Positions 37,371 to 46,531 of a stretch of DNA of 64,000 nucleotides are shown piece by piece. Both the position numbers and the translations under genes were made by a program. Source of the stretch: Empedobacter tilapiae (lineage in GTDB: Bacteria > Bacteroidota > Bacteroidia > Flavobacteriales > Weeksellaceae); contig NZ_SRPE01000001.1 of the NCBI RefSeq assembly GCF_004785645.1, positions 124,001 through 188,000 of the forward strand, read 5' to 3'. Position 1 is the first letter of the stretch, and each line of letters opens with the position of its first letter. A model generated the notes under the pieces. The model searched no databases. It had not been told where the DNA came from and saw only the letters and a program-made list of their open reading frames with translations.

Positions 37371-37378
37371 TAATTTTG
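37371..37378 (+). promoter_or_regulatory. Putative -7 box of the COG2509 gene
   Basis: TAATTTTG, 25 bases before the ATG at 37404. Confidence 0.45.
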
Positions 37379-37403
37379 TACTTTATTTTTTTAGTCAATA
37401 ATT

Positions 37404-38972
37404 ATGCCTCAAAATGTAACGATACGAATTTCTCCTACAGAAGCTGCAAACGAGAAAATTTTGAAACAACGTTTAGCATCTGCTGTTAAAACAAAACCAG
37501 AGAATATCAATGCTTACCAAATTATTCGTCGATCTTTAGATGCGCGAAGCCGAAATATTATTTCCCAATTACAAGTCAATGTTTTTATAAATGAAGAATT
37601 TTCGGATGCTTTCGAATTTCATCCAAATCTTCAAAATGTAGAAAACAAACATGAAGTTTACATTGCTGGTGCTGGTCCTGCTGGATTATTTGCTGCGTTA
37701 GAATTAATTGAACAAGGTCTGAAACCAATTATCATCGAGCGTGGTAAAAATGTTCGTGATCGTCGTCGTGATTTAGCAGCAATGAATAAAGAAGGAAAAG
37801 TAAATCCTGAATCTAACTATTGTTATGGTGAAGGTGGTGCTGGGACTTATTCGGACGGAAAATTATATACACGTTCTACAAAACGTGGAAATATCCTGAA
37901 ATCATTGCAATGGTTTGTACATTTCGGTGCGACAGAACGTATTTTGCAAGAAGCGCATCCACATATCGGAACGAATAAATTACCTGGAATTATCGCCAAC
38001 ATGCGCGAAGCAATTATCGAATGCGGTGGTGAAGTTTGGTTTGATACAAAATTAACGGATATTATTATCGAGAATAATCAAATCAAAGGAATTGAAATCA
38101 ATCATGATAAAAAAATTAAAACTTCTTCTTTAATCTTAGCAACGGGACATTCGGCTCGTGATATTTTCAGAATGTTAGATAAAAAAAACGTTTTAATCGA
38201 AGCAAAACCTTTTGCATTAGGCGTTCGTGTAGAACATCACCAAAGTTTGATTGATTCTGTTCAATACCATTGTCCAATCGGAACGGAACGGAACGAGTTT
38301 CTTCCTCCCGCATCTTATTCGTTAGTTTCTCAAGAAGCTGGTCGCGGCGTTTTCTCTTTTTGTATGTGTCCTGGTGGAATTATTGCACCTGCATCTACAG
38401 ACGAAGGAGAATTGGTAGTAAATGGTTGGTCTCCTTCCAAACGTGACGGATTTTTTGCAAACTCGGGAATGGTTGTGACAGTTGATGAAAAAGATTTTGC
38501 TAAATATGGTTTTACTGGACCTTTGGCTGGAATGAAATTTCAACAAATGGTCGAGCAAAAAGCGTGGCAAGTTGGTGGAGGTAAATTAAAAGCACCTGCA
38601 CAACGAATGACCGATTTTGTTTCAGGGAAGTTATCTAATTCATTAAATGATTGCTCTTATTTACCAGGTTTAACATCAGGTTTATTGAACGAAGTTTTAC
38701 CAAAAGAAGTTCATCAATCTTTGAAATTAGGTTTTCAAACATTTGGTAAAAAAATGAATGGTTACTATACCGAAAACGCAAATATTGTCGCAACAGAATC
38801 TCGAACTTCTTCACCTGTTCGTATCCCGAGAAATGAAGAAACTTTAGAACATACGCAAGTTACTGGTTTATTTCCTTGCGCTGAAGGGGCTGGTTACGCT
38901 GGTGGAATTATTTCTGCCGCAATGGACGGAGCAAAAGTTGCGATTGCTGTGAAGAATTTTATCGAAAAATAG
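37404..38972 (+). CDS. NAD(P)/FAD-dependent oxidoreductase (COG2509)
   Basis: Uncharacterised flavoprotein of 522 aa. An N-terminal domain of about 85 residues (TIRISPTEAANEKIL, IIRRSLDAR) precedes the FAD dinucleotide fold AGAGPAGLFAALELIEQG. Next come the PESNYCYGEGGAGTYSDGKL loop, NKLPGIIANMRE, and a C-terminal CAEGAGYAGGIISAAMDG for FAD closure. This is the architecture of COG2509 proteins; the substrate is not known. A palindromic repeat follows about 30 bases downstream. Confidence 0.88.
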   Translation: MPQNVTIRISPTEAANEKILKQRLASAVKTKPENINAYQIIRRSLDARSRNIISQLQVNVFINEEFSDAFEFHPNLQNVENKHEVYIAGAGPAGLFAALELIEQGLKPIIIERGKNVRDRRRDLAAMNKEGKVNPESNYCYGEGGAGTYSDGKLYTRSTKRGNILKSLQWFVHFGATERILQEAHPHIGTNKLPGIIANMREAIIECGGEVWFDTKLTDIIIENNQIKGIEINHDKKIKTSSLILATGHSARDIFRMLDKKNVLIEAKPFALGVRVEHHQSLIDSVQYHCPIGTERNEFLPPASYSLVSQEAGRGVFSFCMCPGGIIAPASTDEGELVVNGWSPSKRDGFFANSGMVVTVDEKDFAKYGFTGPLAGMKFQQMVEQKAWQVGGGKLKAPAQRMTDFVSGKLSNSLNDCSYLPGLTSGLLNEVLPKEVHQSLKLGFQTFGKKMNGYYTENANIVATESRTSSPVRIPRNEETLEHTQVTGLFPCAEGAGYAGGIISAAMDGAKVAIAVKNFIEK

Positions 38973-39001
38973 TTTTATATTTAATACTCAAAATAAAATA
39001 C

Positions 39002-39039
39002 AGATGTCAAGCTGAACTTACTTCAGCTTCGCATCTTTA
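39002..39039. repeat. Palindromic interspersed repeat or terminator
   Basis: AGATG-t-C-a-AGCTGAA paired with TTCAGCT-t-c-GCATCT around a five-base loop. It ends three bases before the next gene's ATG. Similar GTCAxxCTGAA...TTCAG hairpins are scattered through flavobacterial genomes (recalled, not checked). Confidence 0.55.
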
Positions 39040-39042
39040 AAA

Positions 39043-39513
39043 ATGATGAATCTCTTAAAATATATAGTATTAATTTTTATTTCTTCTATAAGTTTTGCTC
39101 AAGTAAAAGTTTTAGAAGATTATATTTCTGTTGAAAATAATTCATCTGAAGTTTCAAATAAGATTATTTCAAATGAAGATTTTTTAAGAGTTTTAATTGA
39201 TGAATACTATAAACTAATATTTGAAGAAGATTTAATCGATAATGAATTGATAAATTATCAAATTGTAAAAAATGAATTTGATTTCAATAATATTAATCTA
39301 AGAAAAAATATCAATCATAAATTTTCTTTTAAATCTAAAAAAAATAATAAATACAGATATTCAAATCCACTTATTTCAAAAAACAAAAATTATGCTATCA
39401 TTTACGAACTTGATAATCCAAATGGATTAAGCGGTGGTGGAGATTTAATTTTATTAAAACTTGAAAATAATAAATGGAAAAAAATAAGAATTTTATATAG
39501 TTGGATGGCATAA
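39043..39513 (+). CDS. Hypothetical secreted protein
   Basis: Unrecognised 156-aa protein with a signal peptide (LKYIVLIFISSISFAQ). The mature part is rich in Asn, Lys and Ile, with an acidic stretch (LIFEEDLIDNELINY) and a C-terminal LDNPNGLSGGGDLILLKL turn. Its stop codon overlaps the crcB ATG (TAATG). The overlap couples it to the fluoride channel gene, although nothing suggests a role in fluoride handling. Confidence 0.6.
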   Translation: MMNLLKYIVLIFISSISFAQVKVLEDYISVENNSSEVSNKIISNEDFLRVLIDEYYKLIFEEDLIDNELINYQIVKNEFDFNNINLRKNINHKFSFKSKKNNKYRYSNPLISKNKNYAIIYELDNPNGLSGGGDLILLKLENNKWKKIRILYSWMA

Positions 39514-39890
39514 TGAATCTTTTAAAATCTATACTATTTGTTGGTTTAGGTGGCGCTTTTGGTAGTGTTGCAAGATTTTTAATTTCATACGGAATCGGAA
39601 AATATTATTCGCAACCTTTTCCATTTGCTACGTTTTTGACAAATATTATCGGTTGTTTTTTGATTGGCTCTTTATATGGATATTCAATCAAAAATGATTT
39701 AGGAAATTCCTATTTCAATTTTTTACTGATAACAGGAGCTTGTGGAGGTTTCACTACTTTTTCTAGCTTTTCGTATGAAAACTTCAATTTAATTCAACAA
39801 CAAAATTACATCACTCCAATTATTTATATTTTATTGAGTGTATTTATTGGGATAACTTTTACAGTAATCGGTTTTAAATTAATAAAATAA
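39513..39890 (+). CDS. crcB: Fluoride ion channel CrcB/Fluc
   Basis: Membrane channel that exports fluoride (125 aa, four transmembrane segments). Signatures: GGAFGSVARF near the N-terminus, TFLTNIIGCFLIG (pore Asn) and GACGGFTTFSSFSYE (phenylalanine box). I use the ATG at 39513, which overlaps the upstream stop; the TTG at 39501 would only add four residues. No fluoride riboswitch is visible upstream of the pair. Confidence 0.93.
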   Translation: MNLLKSILFVGLGGAFGSVARFLISYGIGKYYSQPFPFATFLTNIIGCFLIGSLYGYSIKNDLGNSYFNFLLITGACGGFTTFSSFSYENFNLIQQQNYITPIIYILLSVFIGITFTVIGFKLIK

Positions 39891-39966
39891 ATCATTTTCA
39901 ATATTCTATCTTTCCTCAACAATAGATAATAAAAAATTCTTATTTTAGGAAAATAAAATTTATCTC

Positions 39967-42879
39967 ATGAGGAAATCGTTATTAATCTGCGGAATCATTT
40001 TTGGTTCTGTATTTACTCACGCACAATTAAAAACAGTGAAAAAAACTGACAACAAAGGATATACCTATGAAATGGTAGAAAACGATCCTTCTAATACTAG
40101 AATTTACACATTAAAAAATGGTTTAAAGATTTATTTGGCTCAATTAAAAGATGAACCAAGAATTCAGACTCATATTGCTGTAAAAACAGGCTCTAACAAC
40201 GATCCAGAAGACAATACTGGTTTAGCTCACTATTTAGAGCACATGGTTTTTAAAGGAACTTCTAAAATTGGAACACAAAACTGGGCAGTTGAAAAACCTT
40301 TAATAAAACAGATTTCTGATTTATACGAACAACACAAAGCAGAAAAAGATCCTGCTAAAAAAATCGAAATTTATAAGAAAATCGATCAAGTTTCTCAAGA
40401 AGCATCTAAATATGCTGTTGCCAATGAATATGACAAATTAATTTCTTCTTTGGGAGCCTCAGGAACTAATGCACATACATCTTTAGAAGAAACAATTTAC
40501 CATAATAATATTCCAAATAACGAATTAGAAAAATGGTTAAAAGTAGAATCTGAACGATTTAGTGAATTAGTTTTAAGACTTTTTCATACAGAATTAGAAG
40601 CTGTATATGAAGAGTTTAATCGATCTCAGGATAATGATGGACGCTTAGTTTTCTATAAAATGATGGAGACTTTATTTCCTAAATCCCATTATGGAACGCA
40701 AACAACAATTGGAACTTCAGAACATTTGAAAAATCCATCAATGGTTGCTATTCATAATTATTTCGATAAATATTATGTTGCCAGTAATATGGCTGTTATG
40801 TTGATTGGTGATTTTGATTTTGATACGGCTGTTCCTATGATTGACAAATATTTTGGAAACTACGCTACAAAACCTGCTCCACAACAATATGTAGCAAAAG
40901 AAGATCCTATTAAATCAATTGTTACAAGTGAAGTTTTTAGTCCCTCTTCAGAGCGTGTACAATTTGCTTATCGTTTTAATGGGACAAATAGTGATGATGC
41001 AAAATATGTTACTTTGATTGATTATATCTTAAGCAATTCTACGGCAGGATTAATTGATTTGAATATCAATCAACAACAAAAAGCTTTAGGAGCAGGAAGT
41101 GGAGCTTCTTTTTTCCGTGATTTAGGGATGCATTCTTTTTCAGGAACACCAAAACAAGGTCAAAGTCTAGAAGAAGTTCGTGATTTAATTTTAGGTCAAA
41201 TTGAAAACATCAAACAAGGAAAATTTGAAGATTGGATGATTGACGCTGTTGTAAATGACTTAAAAAGATCTCGTTTACAAAACTGGGAAAACTCTCGTTC
41301 ATTAGCAGCTAGTTTATATAAATCTTTCATCAATGAAACTCCATGGGAAAATATTGTTTATCAATACGATGATTTATCTAAGATTACAAAGCAACAATTA
41401 ATGGATTTTGCGAAAAATAATTACAATGATAATTATGTGATTGTTTATAAACGCCAAGGAGAAAACAAAGATCTAGTTCGTGTTTCAAACCCAGGAATTA
41501 CTCCTATCCAATTAAATCGTGATGCTGAATCACAGTTCTATAAAGATTTCCAAAAAATTGAAACAAAAGATATTCAACCTGTTTTTGTTGATTTCAAAAA
41601 AGAACTAAATGAAAGTAAAGTTAAAAATACAACATTTACTTCTGTTAAAAATAATTCTAATGACTTAAGCTCAGTCTACTATATTTTAGATATGGGATCT
41701 GATCATAATAAAAAACTAGGATTAGCAATTAACTATCTTAATTATTTAGGAACTTCTAAATATTCACCAGAAGATTTAAAAAAAGAATTTTATAAATTAG
41801 GTATAGAGTATAATGTAAATTCAGGTACAGATAGAAGTTTTGTTTATTTAACTGGTTTACAAAAGAATTTACCAGAAGGAATCAAGTTATTTGAACATTT
41901 ATTAAATGATGCAGTTTCAGACAAACAATCATATCAAGAATATGTAAAAACGATCTTGAAATCAAGAGAAAATTCAAAGAAAAATAAAAACGCGATTGCT
42001 GTTGCACTTAATAACTATGCGCAATACGGAGAAAATAATCGCTTTAGAGATATTATTTCTGAAAAAGAATTGAATACAATTAATCCAACGGAATTAACTC
42101 AATTGATTAAAAACGTGTTGAATTATAAACATCAAATTTTCTATTATGGAAATGATGAAAAAGCAACTAAAAAAGCTTTAGAAAAGTATCATAATTTTGG
42201 AAAAGGATTAGATTATCCAGCGAAAAAAGAGTTTCCTCAACCTGTCACAGACGGTAAAGTTTATTTTGCTCCTTACGATATGGTACAAGCTGAAATTAAT
42301 TTTGTAGCGAGAGATAGCAAATTTGACAAAAATTTATTAACTTCTTCTGGAATTTTCAACGAATATTTTGGAGGAGGTTTATCTTCAATTGTTTTTCAAG
42401 AAATACGCGAATCAAAATCATTGGCTTATTCAGCTAGAGCAAATTATGCAAATGCAACTAAAAAAGATTTGTATAACTATGTAAGAGCAAACATTGGTAC
42501 ACAAGCTAACAAATTACCACAAGCTGTGGAAGCAATGAATGAATTGATGAATAATATGCCTAAAGCTCCAAATCAATTTGAAAATTCTAAGCAAGCTGCA
42601 TTGAAACAGATCGCTACAAAACGTTACACAAAAACTAATATATTCTTCTATTGGTTAGCATTACAAGATCGCGGATTGACGTATGATATCAACAAAGATA
42701 TTTACATGCAAACATCTACTTTAACTTTAGATCAATTGAATGAATTCTTTAATAAATATATCAAAGGTCAAAAGTATAATGTTGGTTTAATAGGAAATAA
42801 AACGAACTTAGATTGGCCTTCTGTAGAGAAATTAGGACAAATAAAAGAATTGACTTTAGAAGATTTATTCAATTATTAA
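39967..42879 (+). CDS. M16 family zinc metallopeptidase
   Basis: Large periplasmic insulinase-type peptidase (970 aa) with signal peptide (LLICGIIFGSVFTHAQ). The inverted zinc motif HYLEH is at residues 88-92, with ELEAVYEEF supplying the distal glutamate about 75-110 residues later. Two peptidase halves are visible: the active N-terminal half and an inactive C-terminal half starting near residue 530, which contains YFGGGLSSIVFQEIRES. Such enzymes degrade peptides and are common in Bacteroidota. It is a single gene ending in a strong hairpin. Confidence 0.92.
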   Translation: MRKSLLICGIIFGSVFTHAQLKTVKKTDNKGYTYEMVENDPSNTRIYTLKNGLKIYLAQLKDEPRIQTHIAVKTGSNNDPEDNTGLAHYLEHMVFKGTSKIGTQNWAVEKPLIKQISDLYEQHKAEKDPAKKIEIYKKIDQVSQEASKYAVANEYDKLISSLGASGTNAHTSLEETIYHNNIPNNELEKWLKVESERFSELVLRLFHTELEAVYEEFNRSQDNDGRLVFYKMMETLFPKSHYGTQTTIGTSEHLKNPSMVAIHNYFDKYYVASNMAVMLIGDFDFDTAVPMIDKYFGNYATKPAPQQYVAKEDPIKSIVTSEVFSPSSERVQFAYRFNGTNSDDAKYVTLIDYILSNSTAGLIDLNINQQQKALGAGSGASFFRDLGMHSFSGTPKQGQSLEEVRDLILGQIENIKQGKFEDWMIDAVVNDLKRSRLQNWENSRSLAASLYKSFINETPWENIVYQYDDLSKITKQQLMDFAKNNYNDNYVIVYKRQGENKDLVRVSNPGITPIQLNRDAESQFYKDFQKIETKDIQPVFVDFKKELNESKVKNTTFTSVKNNSNDLSSVYYILDMGSDHNKKLGLAINYLNYLGTSKYSPEDLKKEFYKLGIEYNVNSGTDRSFVYLTGLQKNLPEGIKLFEHLLNDAVSDKQSYQEYVKTILKSRENSKKNKNAIAVALNNYAQYGENNRFRDIISEKELNTINPTELTQLIKNVLNYKHQIFYYGNDEKATKKALEKYHNFGKGLDYPAKKEFPQPVTDGKVYFAPYDMVQAEINFVARDSKFDKNLLTSSGIFNEYFGGGLSSIVFQEIRESKSLAYSARANYANATKKDLYNYVRANIGTQANKLPQAVEAMNELMNNMPKAPNQFENSKQAALKQIATKRYTKTNIFFYWLALQDRGLTYDINKDIYMQTSTLTLDQLNEFFNKYIKGQKYNVGLIGNKTNLDWPSVEKLGQIKELTLEDLFNY

Positions 42880-42900
42880 TCGACTAAAATCACATAAATC

Positions 42901-42942
42901 AATAAACGCGTTTAGGAAAATCCTATAACGCGTTTATTTTTA
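42901..42942. terminator. Bidirectional terminator
   Basis: ATAAACGCGTT-TAGGA-aaa-TCCTA-t-AACGCGTTTAT hairpin with one bulged base and flanking T/A tracts, between convergent genes. Confidence 0.85.
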
Positions 42943-42963
42943 AAATAACCTACGAATGAATAA

Positions 42964-44163
42964 TCATTCAAAAACTAAATATGGCTCAATCTCCTTAAAC
43001 TTTTCTTCACTTATCGCATAACACTTTTTTAATGTCTTCGCATCTTTAAAATTACCTCCTAGCGAACGTTTAAAATTAAGAATCGTATTTGCTTGTTTCT
43101 CTGTAAAACCAAGTTTTATCCAATCTTCATGATTCAAATTATTTGGATTAAACTTGCCTTTTATTTCTATTTTTTCTGCTACTTTATCTTCATTTTTTGG
43201 TAGATCAACTTTTGTCTGCTCAGACTTAAAATTAACATTTTCAGGTAAATCAACGTAAGGTTCCATTTCAAGATATTTTTCATCCGAAATTATATAACAC
43301 TTTTTCAATTGTTCTTTTGATCTGAATTGTCCTCCTAAAATATTTTTATATTTCAGAATTGAAGCAGCTTGTTTAGACGAAAAACCTACTCTTTGCCAAT
43401 CATTTTCAGAATAATTATTTGGATTAAATTTTACATACTGAATATTTTTCCTAATTTGTTTTTTTTCATTTTTTTCATCTTCTTTCGATTTTTCTGGCAA
43501 TAAAATATATGCTTTCATCTCTGCGTATTTCCTATCATCTATCACGAAACATTTCCTCAACTGATCCTTAGAAGTAAACTTCCCTCCTAAAATCTGTTTA
43601 TATTTCATAATAATTTCTGCCTGTTTTGGAGAAAAACCGAGCTTTTCCCAACCTTGTTGTGGCAAATCATTTGGATTGAAATTTTTGTAAACGATTTTCG
43701 TCTTTGGTGATGAATAATCTATAAAACTCAATTTAGATTGTTCTGGTAAAAGAACAAAAGGAGCTAATTCATTATATTTTACTTCATCGATAACATAACA
43801 TTTCTTAATTTGTTCTTTTGATGTAAATTCTCCTCCAACAATTCCTTTATATTTTAAAATAATTTCGGATTGACGTTCTGAAAATCCTAAATTCATCCAA
43901 TCTTCTAAAGACAAGTCATTTGGATTAAATGGTTTTATTGAATCTTTTAATTGTTTATTCGAAGTAGAATTAAATGTATAACTCTTTGATGTTATTTGAT
44001 AATTCGCTAACAAAGCTTTATCTGCTTCTGTTAATTGATATGTTTCTTTTTCAACTGAAATATGTTGAAAAGTTTCAAATAACAAAATCAAAACAAATAA
44101 CAAATACAAGCCAAATCGTTGCAATTTATTCAGATAAAAAGTAGATTTTTTTAAATATTTCAT
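42964..44163 (-). CDS. Membrane-anchored protein with four helix-hairpin-helix-like repeats
   Basis: A 399-aa protein with one N-terminal transmembrane segment (FGLYLLFVLILLFE) and four copies of a module of about 62 residues at 79-140, 162-224, 246-307 and 338-399. Each copy runs FNPNxLxxxDWxxLGFxxKQAxxILKYK, then LGGxFxSKEQLKKCY and KYxEMEPYxxLPE. The GGxF...I...L pattern resembles the ComEA-type helix-hairpin-helix fold, which binds DNA backbone. The start at 44163 is chosen because it gives a proper membrane anchor. A DNA-uptake or envelope role is inference; four tandem copies are unusual for ComEA-like proteins, which have one. Confidence 0.72.
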   Translation of the reverse strand: MKYLKKSTFYLNKLQRFGLYLLFVLILLFETFQHISVEKETYQLTEADKALLANYQITSKSYTFNSTSNKQLKDSIKPFNPNDLSLEDWMNLGFSERQSEIILKYKGIVGGEFTSKEQIKKCYVIDEVKYNELAPFVLLPEQSKLSFIDYSSPKTKIVYKNFNPNDLPQQGWEKLGFSPKQAEIIMKYKQILGGKFTSKDQLRKCFVIDDRKYAEMKAYILLPEKSKEDEKNEKKQIRKNIQYVKFNPNNYSENDWQRVGFSSKQAASILKYKNILGGQFRSKEQLKKCYIISDEKYLEMEPYVDLPENVNFKSEQTKVDLPKNEDKVAEKIEIKGKFNPNNLNHEDWIKLGFTEKQANTILNFKRSLGGNFKDAKTLKKCYAISEEKFKEIEPYLVFE

Positions 44164-44301
44164 CTTGGTTAAAAAAGAAGTGAAAATAAATACCTTATCA
44201 CACACTTATATTATCGAAAAACGATATAACCATCAAATTTTGAAATAAGTTAAGAATAGAAAAATTAATAATAGGTTTTAAGTATTTGTAAATATTTTTT
44301 T

Positions 44302-44523
44302 TTACAAATCAAAAACTGATTTTCGTTTAATAACAAAACAATCTTTTACCCAAAAAAAGAATAACATAATAAAATAACCAACAAACGTTAAACCAAAAGT
44401 AGCGAAGGTTAAATAGATGAAAATCAAACGTAATTTTGCAACGCGAATTCCTAATTTATCTGCAAAACGAGAGATAACATTAAACCATTCTGTTTCTGTA
44501 AAATTCCTAATTTGATCTTTCAT
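44302..44523 (-). CDS. PspC-domain membrane protein
   Basis: Short membrane protein of 73 aa that matches the PspC domain: FADKLGIRVAKLRLIFIYLTF followed by a second hydrophobic stretch (GLTFVGYFIMLFFFW). PspC domains occur in phage-shock systems, but here there is no pspA. It starts immediately after the DUF2851 stop codon (no gap) and is co-transcribed with it. Confidence 0.8.
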   Translation of the reverse strand: MKDQIRNFTETEWFNVISRFADKLGIRVAKLRLIFIYLTFATFGLTFVGYFIMLFFFWVKDCFVIKRKSVFDL

Positions 44524-45795
44524 TTAACGTAAAATTTGTTGTCCGATAGCGCAATTTAAACATTTTTTTTCGGAGCAATATCTTTTTTTGAGTTGAATTA
44601 ATTGTTGCGAATCTTTTGCATTTTTATTTTCAAAACCAATTCGTTCAAACTCATCTAAAATCGAGTTGTTTTCTGCTTCCATTTCAGTCAATAAATCCAA
44701 ATAAAAATCAATTTCTACCTCATCTTTTTGTCTCTCGAATGCATAACGAATCGGAATAAAAGAATTGATGAGCAAATTATTTATTTTATCTTTTGAAAGA
44801 TTTTTGAGTTGAAGTTTCGATTCATTTTTAAATGTATAATGAGTTTCCCAAAAAGAATTTAATTCCAATTTTCCGAAAATTTCATAAAATTCTTTCAAGT
44901 TTTTTGGCTGAATAATTTCTGAAAACAAACTTTGATAATTCACATAAATCGATGCTAATTGCGCCAAACGAATTGTCGGAAAACCAATTGGTCGCATTTT
45001 CGAAAATCGAAACAAACTATTTTCAATTGGTTGTAACTGATATTTATTTTCCAGGAATTGATATTCATTTTTTAATTGTTTAAAATAATCATTTTCATGA
45101 TTTTCTACTAGAAATCCAGCTTGTCCAAAAAATAAAGCTTCAACTTTTAATCGATCAAATTGAATTTTTTGTAAAACTTTAAATGGAAAAGAGTTTGCCC
45201 AAATTTCAAATGTCTCCACATTAACTTTCAAGCCAAAATTTTTTGCCAAACTTTTAAACAACGTTTCTTCCCAATTCGAATTATTTTGATTCAAAATTTC
45301 TAAAACAATCTGTGTTTTCTCCTCAAAACGTTCAATTAATATTCGTTCAAACCAAAAAGAAAATTGTTTCAAATCAATTAAATCTAAAAATTCTTCACAG
45401 TAAATTTTATCCAACTTAGAATTAATAATATTTTGATAATTAAAAATAATTTCCGGCTTTACAAAATCTTGTAATATCAAAGTTTGAACATTACGTTGAC
45501 GCAAAATATCAACTTCGCGATCATGATTCCATACAACATGCAAAATCACATTTTGATAAGCAATGTCATCAGAATGTTGATGAATATTCCAATCTGAAGA
45601 ATTTACATGCATCTCCACACTACCAATCCATAATTTATCACCAATTATAATTTCAGCTTCCAAAAAATCTGGTCCAGCATGATGATTTAACTTTCCAACT
45701 TTAACAATTTCAATGAAATCACCATGAAAAGTTTGCAAATTTTTATGAGAAAATTGATTCAATTTCCAAATATAATGTAGAAAAACCTCTTTCAT
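44524..45795 (-). CDS. DUF2851 family protein
   Basis: Uncharacterised protein of 423 aa typical of Bacteroidota. The N-terminal signature GKLNHHAGPDFLEAEIIIGD followed by WIGSVEMHVNSSDW is diagnostic. Its Asp...Glu-x-His pattern recalls PD-(D/E)xK nuclease cores, but I treat that as speculation. The C-terminus holds four cysteines in KRYCSEKKCLNCAIG, which could bind metal. The ATG at 45795 is chosen over a TTG two codons upstream. It is divergent from the tetR efflux operon. Confidence 0.82.
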   Translation of the reverse strand: MKEVFLHYIWKLNQFSHKNLQTFHGDFIEIVKVGKLNHHAGPDFLEAEIIIGDKLWIGSVEMHVNSSDWNIHQHSDDIAYQNVILHVVWNHDREVDILRQRNVQTLILQDFVKPEIIFNYQNIINSKLDKIYCEEFLDLIDLKQFSFWFERILIERFEEKTQIVLEILNQNNSNWEETLFKSLAKNFGLKVNVETFEIWANSFPFKVLQKIQFDRLKVEALFFGQAGFLVENHENDYFKQLKNEYQFLENKYQLQPIENSLFRFSKMRPIGFPTIRLAQLASIYVNYQSLFSEIIQPKNLKEFYEIFGKLELNSFWETHYTFKNESKLQLKNLSKDKINNLLINSFIPIRYAFERQKDEVEIDFYLDLLTEMEAENNSILDEFERIGFENKNAKDSQQLIQLKKRYCSEKKCLNCAIGQQILR

Positions 45796-45861
45796 AGTCA
45801 AAAGATAATCAGTTTATTAGAATATATTTTAAAAATAAATACTTAAAAAATAAAAAATTAA

Positions 45862-45882
45862 TTAAACGTTTGTTTAACTTTG
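45862..45882 (+). promoter_or_regulatory. TetR operator palindrome overlapping the efflux promoter
   Basis: TTAAAC-GTTT-GTTTAA (45862-45877) is a perfect six-base inverted repeat, and its right arm overlaps the -7 box TAACTTTG (45875-45882). The tetR ATG is at 45902. The layout fits an autoregulated repressor site that blocks the operon's own promoter. Confidence 0.65.
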
Positions 45883-45901
45883 CGCGTTCAATTTTTATAA
45901 G

Positions 45902-46531
45902 ATGGAATTAAGTGAAAAACAAATAGAAATTTTAGTAGCTGCTGAAAAAATTTTTGGAAGACGTGGAATAGATGCTGCAAGTGTTCGTGACATTGCAAAA
46001 GAAGCAAATATTAATGTCGCAATGATCAGCTACTATTTTGGGTCAAAAGATAAATTAGTTGAAAATTTGTTCAGTTGGAGAATTTCTACTTTCAACACTT
46101 CTCTAGAATTAATTTCACAAAATACAACTCTATCCCCTTTTGAAAAACTTCAAGGTATTTTGAAAGCTTATTTGAATAGAATTTTAGAAAAACCTGAATT
46201 TCATAGAATTATGGCAAGAGAATATTCTAAACGTGATTCTATTCTTGAAGTAGACAATAAAATAAATGAATTGAAAATTAAAAACTTAGAATACATCACT
46301 AACATTATTAGCGAAGGATATTCTGAAGGCTTTTTTAAAAGAAAAGCTCCTGCCGAAGCTGTTGTAATGGTAGTTATTGGAGGAACTTCTTATTTGATAT
46401 TGAACGAAAAAACATATATGAAACAATGGGGATTATCTTCTCATGAAGAGTTTACAGAACATATTCACGAAGAATATTACCCTTATTTAATAGATTCTTT
46501 AAAAGCAATTTTACTATACGATGAAAAATAA
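45902..46531 (+). CDS. TetR/AcrR family transcriptional regulator
   Basis: One-component repressor (209 aa). The DNA-binding helix-turn-helix is at about residues 25-50 (ASVRDIAKEANINVAMISYY, then FGSKDKLVENLF). The C-terminal domain is the ligand-sensing and dimer region. It is the first gene of the efflux operon; its end overlaps the tolC-like gene by 11 bases. It probably represses the operon through the palindrome just upstream and releases it when a drug binds. Confidence 0.93.
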   Translation: MELSEKQIEILVAAEKIFGRRGIDAASVRDIAKEANINVAMISYYFGSKDKLVENLFSWRISTFNTSLELISQNTTLSPFEKLQGILKAYLNRILEKPEFHRIMAREYSKRDSILEVDNKINELKIKNLEYITNIISEGYSEGFFKRKAPAEAVVMVVIGGTSYLILNEKTYMKQWGLSSHEEFTEHIHEEYYPYLIDSLKAILLYDEK

